DNA of 64,000 nucleotides. It comes from Croceimicrobium sp965228705. GTDB taxonomy: Bacteria; Bacteroidota; Bacteroidia; Flavobacteriales; Schleiferiaceae. Below the pieces are notes generated by a model. That model did no database searches. It saw only the letters and a program-made list of their open reading frames with translations, and was not told the DNA's origin. The stretch's first letter is position 1. The number at the start of each line of letters is the position of its first letter. The position numbers and the translations under genes are program-made. This document shows positions 9,656 through 17,431 of this stretch, in pieces. The stretch covers positions 1 through 64,000 of the forward strand of contig NZ_OZ245832.1 in NCBI RefSeq assembly GCF_965228705.1, in the 5' to 3' direction.

Positions 9656-10330
9656 CTAGACTTCCTTGAGTGCCCGCGCCATTTCCCTTTTTCCCGGAGG
9701 TCCCGGTATTTTTTCTACCTCCAGTTGGGCTGCTTTCATAGCCCGGCGAACACTGCCTTTAACACAATAGCTAACTAATCGACCACCTGGTTTTAGGGCA
9801 TTATACATTTCTCTGAAAACCGATTCACTCCATAATTCTGGCTGGGCTTCAGGCGAAAAAGCATCGAAATAGATTAAGTCGTAATGGGCCGCTTTCGCGG
9901 AATAAGTCCTAAGGTCTGTGCAGTTTTTCAGCAGACTGAAATCAGGTCTTAAGCTAGTTTCCTGTTCCCAGGGCGCCTTATGCAAATCCAGGTAAAAGTT
10001 GTGGTAATCTGGTTTTTCAGTAAAGAGTTCGGGCCATTCCAAAGCTTGCCATTCTTCTTTTTGAAGAGGATATTTCTCTAAGCTATGGTAATGGATCGCT
10101 TGCTCAGGATTAAACTTCTCAAAATGACTGAGCAAAGCATTTAATCCTGTTCCGAAGCCTATTTCCAGAATGTGAACTTCTTTTTGGTTGGCAAAGAGCT
10201 TTAGGCCTGCATCTATAAAAACATGGCGCGACTCCTGGAGCGCGCCATGTAAGGAATGATAATTTTGTTGAAGTTCAGGAACATAAAGGCTGGGACTACC
10301 ATCTTTGGTTTTTACCCAATACCGATTCAT
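9656..10330 (-). CDS. mnmD: tRNA 5-methylaminomethyl-2-thiouridine methyltransferase MnmD
   Basis: The 224-residue protein matches the stand-alone methyltransferase of mnm5s2U34 biosynthesis. Visible parts are NYHSLHGALQESRHVFIDAGL at the start, the SAM-binding motif ILEIGFGTGLNALL, the catalytic-region block LIYFDAFSPEAQPELWS, and the end GPPGKREMARAL. In E. coli this domain is fused to MnmC; Bacteroidota usually carry it alone, as here. It overlaps the upstream lipoprotein gene by 4 bases and so sits in an operon with two small lipoprotein genes. Confidence 0.9.
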   Translation of the reverse strand: MNRYWVKTKDGSPSLYVPELQQNYHSLHGALQESRHVFIDAGLKLFANQKEVHILEIGFGTGLNALLSHFEKFNPEQAIHYHSLEKYPLQKEEWQALEWPELFTEKPDYHNFYLDLHKAPWEQETSLRPDFSLLKNCTDLRTYSAKAAHYDLIYFDAFSPEAQPELWSESVFREMYNALKPGGRLVSYCVKGSVRRAMKAAQLEVEKIPGPPGKREMARALKEV

Positions 10331-10815
10331 GATTCCCCTTCTTGAATTCGCATTTTACGAATCTTAGGTAAGGGGCCCTGGCAGTAAATCGTGTGACAAC
10401 TGGCACAAGTACCAACCATGTTATTATAGGCCTCAATACCCTCTGCACGGTTTTCCGCTTTGGTAATGGCTTCCATGTTTTTGATGTATTCCTTGGCCAG
10501 GGCATCAAAAGTTTCATTCAGCTTTTCATTGGCTTTGGCTGTATGAATATTCAGGAAGTCTTCCGGAAAACTTTCGGGGATATCTCCATCCATAATCTGC
10601 TTTTTCAAGGCAAGATTACGATCGTACATGCTGCGCATTAACAAAGCCAGCTCACTGGGCTCATTCATTTCGAGCTCTTTCTTGGCTGCAGGCGCTTTGT
10701 CTTCAGTGGCCTTTGTAGCGTTTTGAGCTTCTTCAGCCGGCTCCTGCTGGCAGGCCACAAAAAAGGATGCCCCAATGAGGCATCCTCCAATAAATAATTT
10801 GCTAAAACGATTCAT
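10327..10815 (-). CDS. Small lipoprotein with one CxxCH haem-binding motif
   Basis: The 162-residue product has a lipobox (SFFVAC), an Ala/Glu/Lys-rich linker, then a helical domain ending in GTCASCHTIYCQGPLPKIRKM. The layout, with the haem motif close to the C-terminus of a four-helix-like domain, resembles cytochrome c-prime type proteins, with MRSMYDR near the domain start. It may bind a single haem c in the periplasm. Partner and electron route are unknown. It joins the DUF4920 gene by a TAATG stop-start overlap and mnmD by a 4-base overlap. Confidence 0.7.
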   Translation of the reverse strand: MNRFSKLFIGGCLIGASFFVACQQEPAEEAQNATKATEDKAPAAKKELEMNEPSELALLMRSMYDRNLALKKQIMDGDIPESFPEDFLNIHTAKANEKLNETFDALAKEYIKNMEAITKAENRAEGIEAYNNMVGTCASCHTIYCQGPLPKIRKMRIQEGES

Positions 10816-11339
10816 TAGCTTTTAATGATCACACCGTTGGCGGTGAAGTTTACACTGATTTCAGGCTCCGTAATTTGAGCAATTTCTTCTTCGGATTTAC
10901 CCGCATCTTCAGCGAGGTGCTTCAAGAAGTCGATATCTAAGGTATCCACATAAGCAGTGCCTTGAACTACCGCCTGTTCACCATTTAAATTTTTAGGCAC
11001 GAAGAAAGAATAGTCGCGGAAACTCACGCGTAATTCTTTACCGTCACCCATATCCATTTTCATCCAACAACCTTTCTTTTGACAAGAGGAGTTTACCGTG
11101 CCGGATAATTTCACATCGATGGAATCATTTCCATTCATCATGGCCAGTAATTGACTTACATCAACAGCGTCATCTTCATTAATGGTATCGCCATAGTAGT
11201 GATTTTCAACGGCTTCCGTGCTGGCTTCAACGGCTGTGCTGTCGGAGCTAGTAGCGGTTTCGCTGTCACCTTCGTTTGTTGTATTTTTGCAAGCGCTAAG
11301 AAGGGCTACAGCAGATAGGATAAATGCGAACTTTTTCAT
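10815..11339 (-). CDS. DUF4920 domain lipoprotein
   Basis: The 174-residue product has a lipoprotein signal peptide (FILSAVALLSAC), a Ser/Thr/Glu-rich linker and a C-terminal domain typical of DUF4920. That domain shows NSSCQKKGCWMKMDMGDGKELRVSFRDYSFFVPKNL and a following GTAYVDTLDIDFLKHLAEDAG. The two cysteines of SCQKKGC are conserved in this family and could bind metal. Function is unknown. It heads a three-gene operon with its own promoter. Confidence 0.8.
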   Translation of the reverse strand: MKKFAFILSAVALLSACKNTTNEGDSETATSSDSTAVEASTEAVENHYYGDTINEDDAVDVSQLLAMMNGNDSIDVKLSGTVNSSCQKKGCWMKMDMGDGKELRVSFRDYSFFVPKNLNGEQAVVQGTAYVDTLDIDFLKHLAEDAGKSEEEIAQITEPEISVNFTANGVIIKS

Positions 11340-11362
11340 GGATTCTTTCTGAATTAGAGTAG

Positions 11363-11391
11363 CAAAGATAGCATTCTCTCAAAAGCGCAAA
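11363..11391 (-). promoter_or_regulatory. Promoter of the DUF4920 / CxxCH lipoprotein / mnmD operon
   Basis: The minus strand carries TTTG, 17 bases, then TATCTTTG. This is a good match to the Bacteroidota promoter (TTTG near -33, TAnnTTTG near -7). The -7 box (11363-11370) lies 24 bases upstream of the first ATG. Confidence 0.65.
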
Positions 11392-11427
11392 ATAATGGAA
11401 CTGTATTCGTTCCAATAAAAATTAAGT

Positions 11428-12474
11428 ATGAAGATCACCAAAACCAAACAGTCCCGAATTAATGATGTGGACTTTTCAAATCTGGTATTTGGGACTCAGT
11501 TTAGCGATCACATGTTGATTGCTGAATACAGCAATGGGTCCTGGTCTGAGCCGGAGATCAAACCTTATGGTCCACTGAGTTTTACCCCAGCCATGCATAC
11601 TTTGCACTATGGCCAGGCAATCTTCGAAGGGCAGAAAGCCTATTATATGGAAGATGGTAAGATTGGGATATTTCGCCCGGAAGCTAATGCCAAGCGCTTG
11701 AATCACTCGGCCCGTCGCATGTTTATGCCTGAGTTTCCAGAGGATTTATTCATGGAAGGAATTCAAGCTCTGGTAGATTTAGATCGCCAATGGGTTCCTA
11801 AAGCCGAGAATCACTCTTTGTACTTGCGTCCTTTTATGTTCGGGAGCTCCGAATTTGTAGCGGCACGTCCTTCCGAGAAATACATTTTCTGCATCATTTG
11901 TTCTCCGGTAGGACCCTATTATGCCGGGGATGTAAAAGTGAAGGTAGAAGAAACCTTTACCCGTAGTGCTAGCGGCGGGGTGGGCTCTACCAAATGTGCC
12001 GGTAATTATGGCGGGGCCTTCTTCGCAACCGATCAAGCTCGTAAAGAAGGTTATACTCAGATTATTTGGACCGATCATGCCAATCATGAATTGGTAGAAG
12101 AAAGTGGTACCATGAATATTGCCTTTATAATTGATGATACATTTATTACCCCTCCTTTAAGTGATCGTATTTTGGCGGGTATTACTCGGGATAGCATCCT
12201 TACTTTATTACGCGATCGCGGTATTGTAAAGGTTGAAGAGCGTCCGGTGAAAGTAGAGGAAGTGGTAAGCGCTGCTAAGGAAGGTCGTTTGCAGGAAGCC
12301 TTTGGTATGGGAACAGCCGCTGTGATCAGCCCGATTACATCTATTGGTTTCCGCGGAACAGATTATGCTATAGCTACACCTAAAGACGGTTATGCGATGC
12401 GAATCAAAAAGGAACTTACCGATCTCCGCAGTGGAGCAGCTGAAGATCCTTATGGATGGATGCTGAAGTTCTGA
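11428..12474 (+). CDS. ilvE: Branched-chain amino acid aminotransferase
   Basis: The 348-residue protein is a fold type IV PLP enzyme of the IlvE group. It shows LHYGQAIFEGQKAY, LYLRPFMFGS, and the stretch VGSTKCAGNYGG containing the PLP lysine. EESGTMNIAFII and TRDSILTLLRDRG follow, then EAFGMGTAAVISPI near the end. It catalyses the last step of valine, leucine and isoleucine synthesis with glutamate as amino donor. It stands alone and ends in a clear terminator. Confidence 0.95.
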   Translation: MKITKTKQSRINDVDFSNLVFGTQFSDHMLIAEYSNGSWSEPEIKPYGPLSFTPAMHTLHYGQAIFEGQKAYYMEDGKIGIFRPEANAKRLNHSARRMFMPEFPEDLFMEGIQALVDLDRQWVPKAENHSLYLRPFMFGSSEFVAARPSEKYIFCIICSPVGPYYAGDVKVKVEETFTRSASGGVGSTKCAGNYGGAFFATDQARKEGYTQIIWTDHANHELVEESGTMNIAFIIDDTFITPPLSDRILAGITRDSILTLLRDRGIVKVEERPVKVEEVVSAAKEGRLQEAFGMGTAAVISPITSIGFRGTDYAIATPKDGYAMRIKKELTDLRSGAAEDPYGWMLKF

Positions 12475-12509
12475 GGATAGATTTTAGACGACAAGACTTT
12501 AGATAGTAG

Positions 12510-12534
12510 AGGCCTCCGAATGGAGGCCTTTTTT
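12510..12534 (+). terminator. Rho-independent terminator of ilvE
   Basis: An 8-bp stem AGGCCTCC/GGAGGCCT around the loop GAAT is followed by a T run. It lies about 35 bases past the ilvE stop. Confidence 0.85.
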
Positions 12535-12626
12535 ATGGACTGATTTTTCACCAAACCATTAAAATCTTTGGCGAGACTTCATGCTTACCTAGCGGGAGGG
12601 GGAGAAGAGTAATTGGTAGTTTGTAT

Positions 12627-12680
12627 TTGGTAGTTGGTAGTTGGTAGTTGGTAGTTGGTAGTTGGTAGTTGGTAGTTGGT
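12627..12680. repeat. Tandem heptamer repeat TTGGTAG, about 7.7 copies
   Basis: Seven perfect head-to-tail copies of TTGGTAG and a partial eighth run from 12627 to 12680. One isolated copy lies at 12613. The array is non-coding and lies in the 650-base gap between ilvE and the HU-like gene. Degenerate relatives of the same words appear near 18712-18735 and 20262-20290. Confidence 0.9.
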
Positions 12681-12705
12681 GAGACTGAGGACAAGGAGTT
12701 AGTTT

Positions 12706-12950
12706 GAGACGATAGTATATAGACTATAGACGGTAGATTTGATTGGAGTCAAGCAAGTGTATTTTGACTTTCAAATTAGGGTACTGAGATTAACCGCACC
12801 AGCCTGCCGGTAGGCAGGAAGACACGAAGAAGCACCTGCCTGCCGGTAGGCGGGAAGGTTCGCAAAGTAACTCTAAGTTACCTTTGCGTAACTCTGCGTC
12901 CTTTTTGCCTCTAGCGACGATGGAGCGGGCGGTGAAGTATCACCCCAAAG
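12706..12950. repeat. Dispersed intergenic repeat, copy 1 (two modules)
   Basis: Module one (12706-12752) starts GAGACGATAGTATATAGACT and recurs at 18664 and, diverged, at 18741. Module two (about 12791-12945) has two copies of a palindromic core CCTGCCGGTAGGCAGG or a variant. It then has a stretch with CGCAAAGTAA and TTTGCGTAACTCTGCGTCC, and ends in GGAGCGGGCGGTGAAG. Related modules lie at 18829-18935 and 31681-31790. The rest of the gap from 12475 to 13124 shows no coding signal. Confidence 0.75.
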
Positions 12951-13124
12951 TCATAAAAAGAATCCCACCCCTCCATGCCACTACAAAATAGCCCGGTATT
13001 ATTCAATGCATGACTAAATTCAAGTCACTATAATTCAAGGTCTTAAGTGATCGTTTTCTTAGGGTAAGCTGTTGTGTACTCAAATAGATCAGCTTAAAAT
13101 GTTTAACCTTTAATACTATTGATT

Positions 13125-13523
13125 ATGTCTGTTCAATTTAAAGTGATTCAGAGAAAGAACCCCCAAGATTTCAGTGCTGCTCCCTTGCATTACGCCTTAG
13201 CGGTGCGCGGCCAAAAGGTAGACCTGGATGGATTATCGGCCTTAATAAGTGATGGTAGTACGGTGCGCCAAAATGATGTGTACGCAGTTTTAATTGGAAT
13301 GGTGAATGCTATTATCCATGAATTGCAAAACGGAAGGGTGGTGCAACTCGGAAAATTGGGCTCCTTTGCAATTTCCATTAGTGCAGAAGGGCGTCAGTCT
13401 GATGAGGAAGTTACTGCTGCAACTATTAAGAAGTCGCGAATTTTGTACCGTCCGCAAAAAGAGTTGCAGGACATGCTTAAGACCCTCAAGTTCGAACGTC
13501 AAAGTTCAGCCGCTAGCAGCTAG
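13125..13523 (+). CDS. HU-like DNA-binding protein (HU/HIG type)
   Basis: The 132-residue protein starts at the ATG at 13125, giving SVQFKVIQRKNPQDFSAA; the frame upstream offers only a TTG and an ATT. It matches the Bacteroidota histone-like family (TIGR01201 type), with conserved KYxxV-like IQRKNP at the start, NDVYAVLIGMVNAIIHELQNGRVVQLGKLGSF in the middle, and a C-terminal IKKSRILYRPQKELQDML. The VQLGKLGSF block corresponds to the HU beta-arm region. It probably binds DNA non-specifically or at bends. It stands alone with a strong terminator. Confidence 0.85.
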   Translation: MSVQFKVIQRKNPQDFSAAPLHYALAVRGQKVDLDGLSALISDGSTVRQNDVYAVLIGMVNAIIHELQNGRVVQLGKLGSFAISISAEGRQSDEEVTAATIKKSRILYRPQKELQDMLKTLKFERQSSAASS

Positions 13524-13552
13524 TCGAGGAATTTTCAGTAGAAAATAGCTTT

Positions 13553-13588
13553 AACCTCCGGTTCCATTTGGGGCCGGAGGTTTTTTTT
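13553..13588 (+). terminator. Rho-independent terminator of the HU-like gene
   Basis: A 9-bp perfect stem AACCTCCGG (13553-13561) with CCGGAGGTT (13574-13582) closes a 12-base loop. It runs straight into eight T. Confidence 0.88.
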
Positions 13589-13607
13589 GGCCCTTATTTT
13601 AGGTCAA

Positions 13608-13645
13608 AAACATGCTGATGTTTAGCTTCAAACATCAGCATGTTT
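13608..13645. repeat. Perfect 16-bp inverted repeat with 6-base loop
   Basis: AAACATGCTGATGTTT (13608-13623) is followed by AGCTTC and its exact reverse complement (13630-13645). A related shorter hairpin (ATGTTT, GGCTGT, AAACAT) and further CGCATGTTT words follow up to 13690. There is no T run, so it is not a simple terminator. The rest of the gap (13690-14132) is AT-rich and shows no supported gene. Confidence 0.8.
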
Positions 13646-14132
13646 GGTTTCATCCTTCCGCATGTTTGGCTGTAAACATCCGCATGTTTATGAAGAATTG
13701 CTGGTATGCCTCAATTCAGACTAGCGGAAACTTTTAAAGCACTAAAAATGTACAGAAGTTTTCGTAAGGAATTTCCCTCCTGGTTCTTTAGGAATATCCC
13801 TGTAATTCCTACTTGAATGGCCCCACTACTAGGGAATAAGTTTGAAATTATCTAGCTTTCAATAAATTAAACTATTGATATTGGTGCTGCTTTGAGCGAT
13901 AATGGAGACTGATTAACTATTGCTAGACTGTAAAATACTAAGGGCTCCGATTATTAATAAGAATCTTTATCCAGTTTAAAAAACCTTAGATCTTGAATGA
14001 TTTATTTTATTGAAAATACCTTGAAACCTAATATTCATTTATTGAATAAAATGAGTGGTATCACGAGATTTTAACAAGTGTAAATAGTTTAAATTAACTT
14101 GATTCCATCCCACCAAACTAAACCTTAAACCT

Positions 14133-14735
14133 ATGGAAATCGACTATGCTAAGCTTCAAGCGGTATATGCAGCCAAGGGCTACCGCTTTTTCGACCAGGG
14201 CGCTTTTAATCTTAATCTCTTTGGTATTCGCAATGCTTCCGCGCAGGTAGATGAGTTCAATGACTGGATGGGCGTGGCTTTTCGCGATGAATGGCTCAAT
14301 CCCCGCTTATTGCTTTTTAGGGCCAGTACCAAGCCTGGTTTATATTATCTCAAGCATAAGATCCTCAATGTAAATGGTACTGCCATTTTAATACCCGGAC
14401 AATATCGGGGGGCCTGGAAATTAGGTCATCACAATGGCTATGAAGCCTTGCAACAGCGCTCAGAAGGTGTTTTTAAGGTGTGGCGAGATGCCGATCATGA
14501 TGCACAATTTGACTATTCTGGTCCTATATATACCGATGTACAAGGCCTAAACGGACATACCACCAGCTTTCGCAGCGAGGTAGAGCGGGTAAATCGTTAC
14601 AGTGCCGGCTGTCAGGTAGTTCAGGATGATCTGGACTTTAATTGCCTGATGCTAATCGTAAAGAAATCTCTGGATTATTTCTCCAATAGCTTTAGTTACA
14701 CTCTTTTAGAAGAGGGGGACTGCCAATCCCTTTGA
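14133..14735 (+). CDS. Uncharacterised protein with L,D-transpeptidase-like His and Ser-x-Gly-Cys motif
   Basis: This 200-residue protein has no signal peptide. Its C-terminal part reads GLNGHTTSFRS, then VNRYSAGCQVVQDDLDF. This pairs a histidine with a Ser-Ala-Gly-Cys site about 15 residues later, which recalls the HxxG...SxGC active site of YkuD-type L,D-transpeptidases and of related phage-borne proteins. The central part (ILNVNGTAILIPGQYRGAWKLGHHNGYEAL) also suits a wall-acting enzyme. I do not recognise the family with certainty. It starts an accessory run of genes on the plus strand. Confidence 0.6.
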   Translation: MEIDYAKLQAVYAAKGYRFFDQGAFNLNLFGIRNASAQVDEFNDWMGVAFRDEWLNPRLLLFRASTKPGLYYLKHKILNVNGTAILIPGQYRGAWKLGHHNGYEALQQRSEGVFKVWRDADHDAQFDYSGPIYTDVQGLNGHTTSFRSEVERVNRYSAGCQVVQDDLDFNCLMLIVKKSLDYFSNSFSYTLLEEGDCQSL

Positions 14736-14813
14736 ATAAAAGCTATATGAACTTCAAGCTTAGTCTAATAGCTCAATGATAAATAAGGAACCCTAATAAT
14801 AAATCAAAAAACC

Positions 14814-15869
14814 ATGAATGTAAAACGATTAATCATGGCTTCAAACTTACTTCTGTTTTGTTTTGGAGCGATGGCCCAGGAGGGCCTGCAGAATTATATT
14901 AACGATAGTACCATTGCCCGCTACCGCTATCAATCTGAATACTATTATCGGGCAGAAATTCCTTCGGGTACAAGCATCCAAGAGATTGATCTGCTGGAAA
15001 GAGATGAATTAAAACCTCAACAGCATAAAAGCATTATATGCATTGGCGTAAACAGTTCCAAGGAACCCTATTCTCAACAGCGAAATCTTGAAATGAGCAA
15101 ATTGGAGGAGTGGATGAATCCACCTTATTTGCAATTGATGACCCCCACCGCAAGCATGGGTTTTGATTCGCTGGGAAATCAATTGTACTATTTCAAAAAC
15201 AACGGAGCAGAGATAAGTTATATTGAAGAGAACACCTATTTCTACAGCACCGAAGGGTTTCAGCCTCTTATGCTTTTCTTCCCTAGTAAACATGATGATT
15301 TTGTGCAGGATTTGATTAATGCAGGTGCTCACTTTACCCTTAATGCGGATAATTCCTTTAAGCTGAGCCTAAATCAAAATGAAATCCTTGTCGACCCCAA
15401 TGATAAGAGTGTGGAATTCAATTATTATGAAGACAATAAGTACATCGAATCCAGGGTAGTGTACAGTTTATATGCCCCCTATGGTTATGTTCCCAAATAT
15501 GAGCAGGTACGCACAAAACGAGTGGACCTAGATTATCCCATCACCAGGGTTGAAACCACATTGTTTAGTAATCATGTAATTGAAGACATGACAGGCCTTA
15601 TTGATAAGTACACAGATCTGGCTCATATCGAAATTTATCCTAATCCCGTGGAAACGGAGTACGAAGTGCTATTGCAGGGTATTCCCGAGGCACAAGTATC
15701 TCAGGTGCAAATTCGAGATTATATGGGCAACATAATTCAAACCCATCTGAACCCCTACGTTGAGAATAATTTAATAGTACTGGATGGATCTACTTATCCT
15801 GTTGGTGCCTTAATTATTCTGGTTTACACTCAATATGGAATTTATTCTGAAACCTTAACCAAGATCTAA
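14814..15869 (+). CDS. Secreted protein with T9SS type A sorting domain, function unknown
   Basis: The 351-residue protein has a signal peptide (LIMASNLLLFCFGAMAQ). The body (about residues 20-265) has no motif I recognise. The last 80 residues begin with HIEIYPNPVETEYEVLL and contain IRDYMGNIIQT and YPVGALIILVYTQYG, a T9SS type A module. It ends in TAATG, sharing one base with the next start, so it is coupled to the lipase-like gene. Confidence 0.72.
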   Translation: MNVKRLIMASNLLLFCFGAMAQEGLQNYINDSTIARYRYQSEYYYRAEIPSGTSIQEIDLLERDELKPQQHKSIICIGVNSSKEPYSQQRNLEMSKLEEWMNPPYLQLMTPTASMGFDSLGNQLYYFKNNGAEISYIEENTYFYSTEGFQPLMLFFPSKHDDFVQDLINAGAHFTLNADNSFKLSLNQNEILVDPNDKSVEFNYYEDNKYIESRVVYSLYAPYGYVPKYEQVRTKRVDLDYPITRVETTLFSNHVIEDMTGLIDKYTDLAHIEIYPNPVETEYEVLLQGIPEAQVSQVQIRDYMGNIIQTHLNPYVENNLIVLDGSTYPVGALIILVYTQYGIYSETLTKI

Positions 15870-17431
15870 TGAAACTAAGAAGCCTTTTTATTTTAAGCCT
15901 TTTGATGAATAGTCTCCTGGCACAAGTGGATTATATATCCACCGATTCTTTAAGAATGATCGATTTTAATCCGGATATAAACCCTTTAGTGAATCCCGAT
16001 ACCGGGCAAGCAGGTTTTAAATTAGTTTATTGGGTGCATGGTTTGGCTGGAAATCAGCATTCCTGGGGTCGCGTTCAGGAGGTTACCGAAGTGCAAATTG
16101 GTAATCCCATACCAGGCTATCCGGTTCGAAATGTAGCCGGCTACGCCTTATCCTATCAAGGAGAAGAATATCGTAGAATATTCGGTTTAGCGACTTTCGT
16201 AAACAATTCCAAGATGGGGATATGGCGAAACAACCCTTTGTATGATACGGTGCCGGTAGCTAAAAATTTTGCCATTGCGCATAGTCAGGGGGGGATTGTT
16301 TCGCGAGCCATCCGCTATCAAAATGTAAATGATACTAATGCGGCTGGAGTGCATTTAAGCCCGGCGCATTTTTCACATTTAGCCACCTTTGGTACTCCCA
16401 ATGGCGGTGCCAATATTATTAATACCACCGCAACGGGAGGACCGGTGCAAGCGTGGATTGATGAAGGCTGCCGGCTTTTTAGCGCTGGTGTGGTTCAAGA
16501 TTTCGTCAATTCGAAATGGTGGCTGGGGGCAATAATAACTCCTGCCATGATAAGCAGCTTTACCAATAAGGCCTGTAATGGATTTAATAGATTGGTATTA
16601 CCTATGCTGGTAAATTCTATTCGCAAACCAGTAGGAATCGATTATGCTATGGGAGCCCCTAATTTATATGAGTTGAAAAGCTTTGCGCAGCAAGACAACA
16701 TGAAGGTAGTTACCTTTTATGGAGTGGAGCAAGAGCCTGTATTTTGGCGTGTTCTTCATACCATGACCAATACAGCCGATACGGATTCCTCTAATCTTTC
16801 AGGATCCATATTGGCAACCAATCCCTTTGGTTTGGTTAGTGATCAAGAACTGCCAGATACCATTAATTATATGTATCATGATTTTGTAGCTCAAAAAAAT
16901 GCTCAAAACACCATCGCAAGAAATTATAGAGTACTTGCGGCCATGTCTTTTATGCATCCTACTACTGCATATGGATTAAGTTCGATGGCAAAAAACGCCT
17001 CCAATAAGGCTATAATTTATAATAGAGCAGCCCATTGGTTAGGGCAGGCCAATATGAATTGGAAGAGGTTCATCGGCGCTAGAAGGGATACCACGATTTT
17101 AGAGGGTTATTATTGCGAATGTTTAATAGATTTAGGTGGTACCCAGGGATATTCCTTTACGCAAACTATCGTTCAAACTCCTCTGGAATGCAATCCACCC
17201 AATGCAGTTAATTGTTTTGTTTCGCCTAAAGTAAGTCACCAGGTGATAGAAGAACCCAATGATGGCGTAGTAACCGTATCTTCCCAAATTGATTATCCGA
17301 ATGCTGAAATTCCGACTAAAATGGAAAATACCAATCATATGCAGGAAAGGAATCATGAACAAACCCGCTTGCGTTTAAATGAATTATTTAATGGCGATTG
17401 GGGTAATAAATTTAAGCTCGATGAAAAGTAA
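15869..17431 (+). CDS. Secreted alpha/beta-hydrolase, lipase/esterase-like
   Basis: The 520-residue protein has a signal peptide (LRSLFILSLLMNSLLAQ) and an alpha/beta-hydrolase core. It shows an HG motif, VYWVHGLAGNQHSW, the nucleophile elbow FAIAHSQGGIVSRA with Ser139, and FGTPNGGA in the place typical of lipases. Candidates for the acid and base are Asp465 in PNDGVVTV and His490 or His496 in NHMQERNHE near the C-terminus. No T9SS domain is seen after them. It shares 1 base with the T9SS gene before it and 11 bases with the lipoprotein gene after it, so the three are probably one transcription unit. Substrate is unknown. Confidence 0.72.
   Translation: MKLRSLFILSLLMNSLLAQVDYISTDSLRMIDFNPDINPLVNPDTGQAGFKLVYWVHGLAGNQHSWGRVQEVTEVQIGNPIPGYPVRNVAGYALSYQGEEYRRIFGLATFVNNSKMGIWRNNPLYDTVPVAKNFAIAHSQGGIVSRAIRYQNVNDTNAAGVHLSPAHFSHLATFGTPNGGANIINTTATGGPVQAWIDEGCRLFSAGVVQDFVNSKWWLGAIITPAMISSFTNKACNGFNRLVLPMLVNSIRKPVGIDYAMGAPNLYELKSFAQQDNMKVVTFYGVEQEPVFWRVLHTMTNTADTDSSNLSGSILATNPFGLVSDQELPDTINYMYHDFVAQKNAQNTIARNYRVLAAMSFMHPTTAYGLSSMAKNASNKAIIYNRAAHWLGQANMNWKRFIGARRDTTILEGYYCECLIDLGGTQGYSFTQTIVQTPLECNPPNAVNCFVSPKVSHQVIEEPNDGVVTVSSQIDYPNAEIPTKMENTNHMQERNHEQTRLRLNELFNGDWGNKFKLDEK

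Noticed and set aside
13706..13816. 36-codon frame starting MPQFRLAETF after the HU-like gene
   Set aside because: It is short, has no recognisable motif and no promoter or terminator; the evidence is too weak to call a gene.
17379..17420. Longer start for lipoprotein paralogue 1
   Set aside because: The extra 14 residues come from the other frame of the lipase-like gene and would sit in front of a clean lipoprotein signal peptide starting at 17421.
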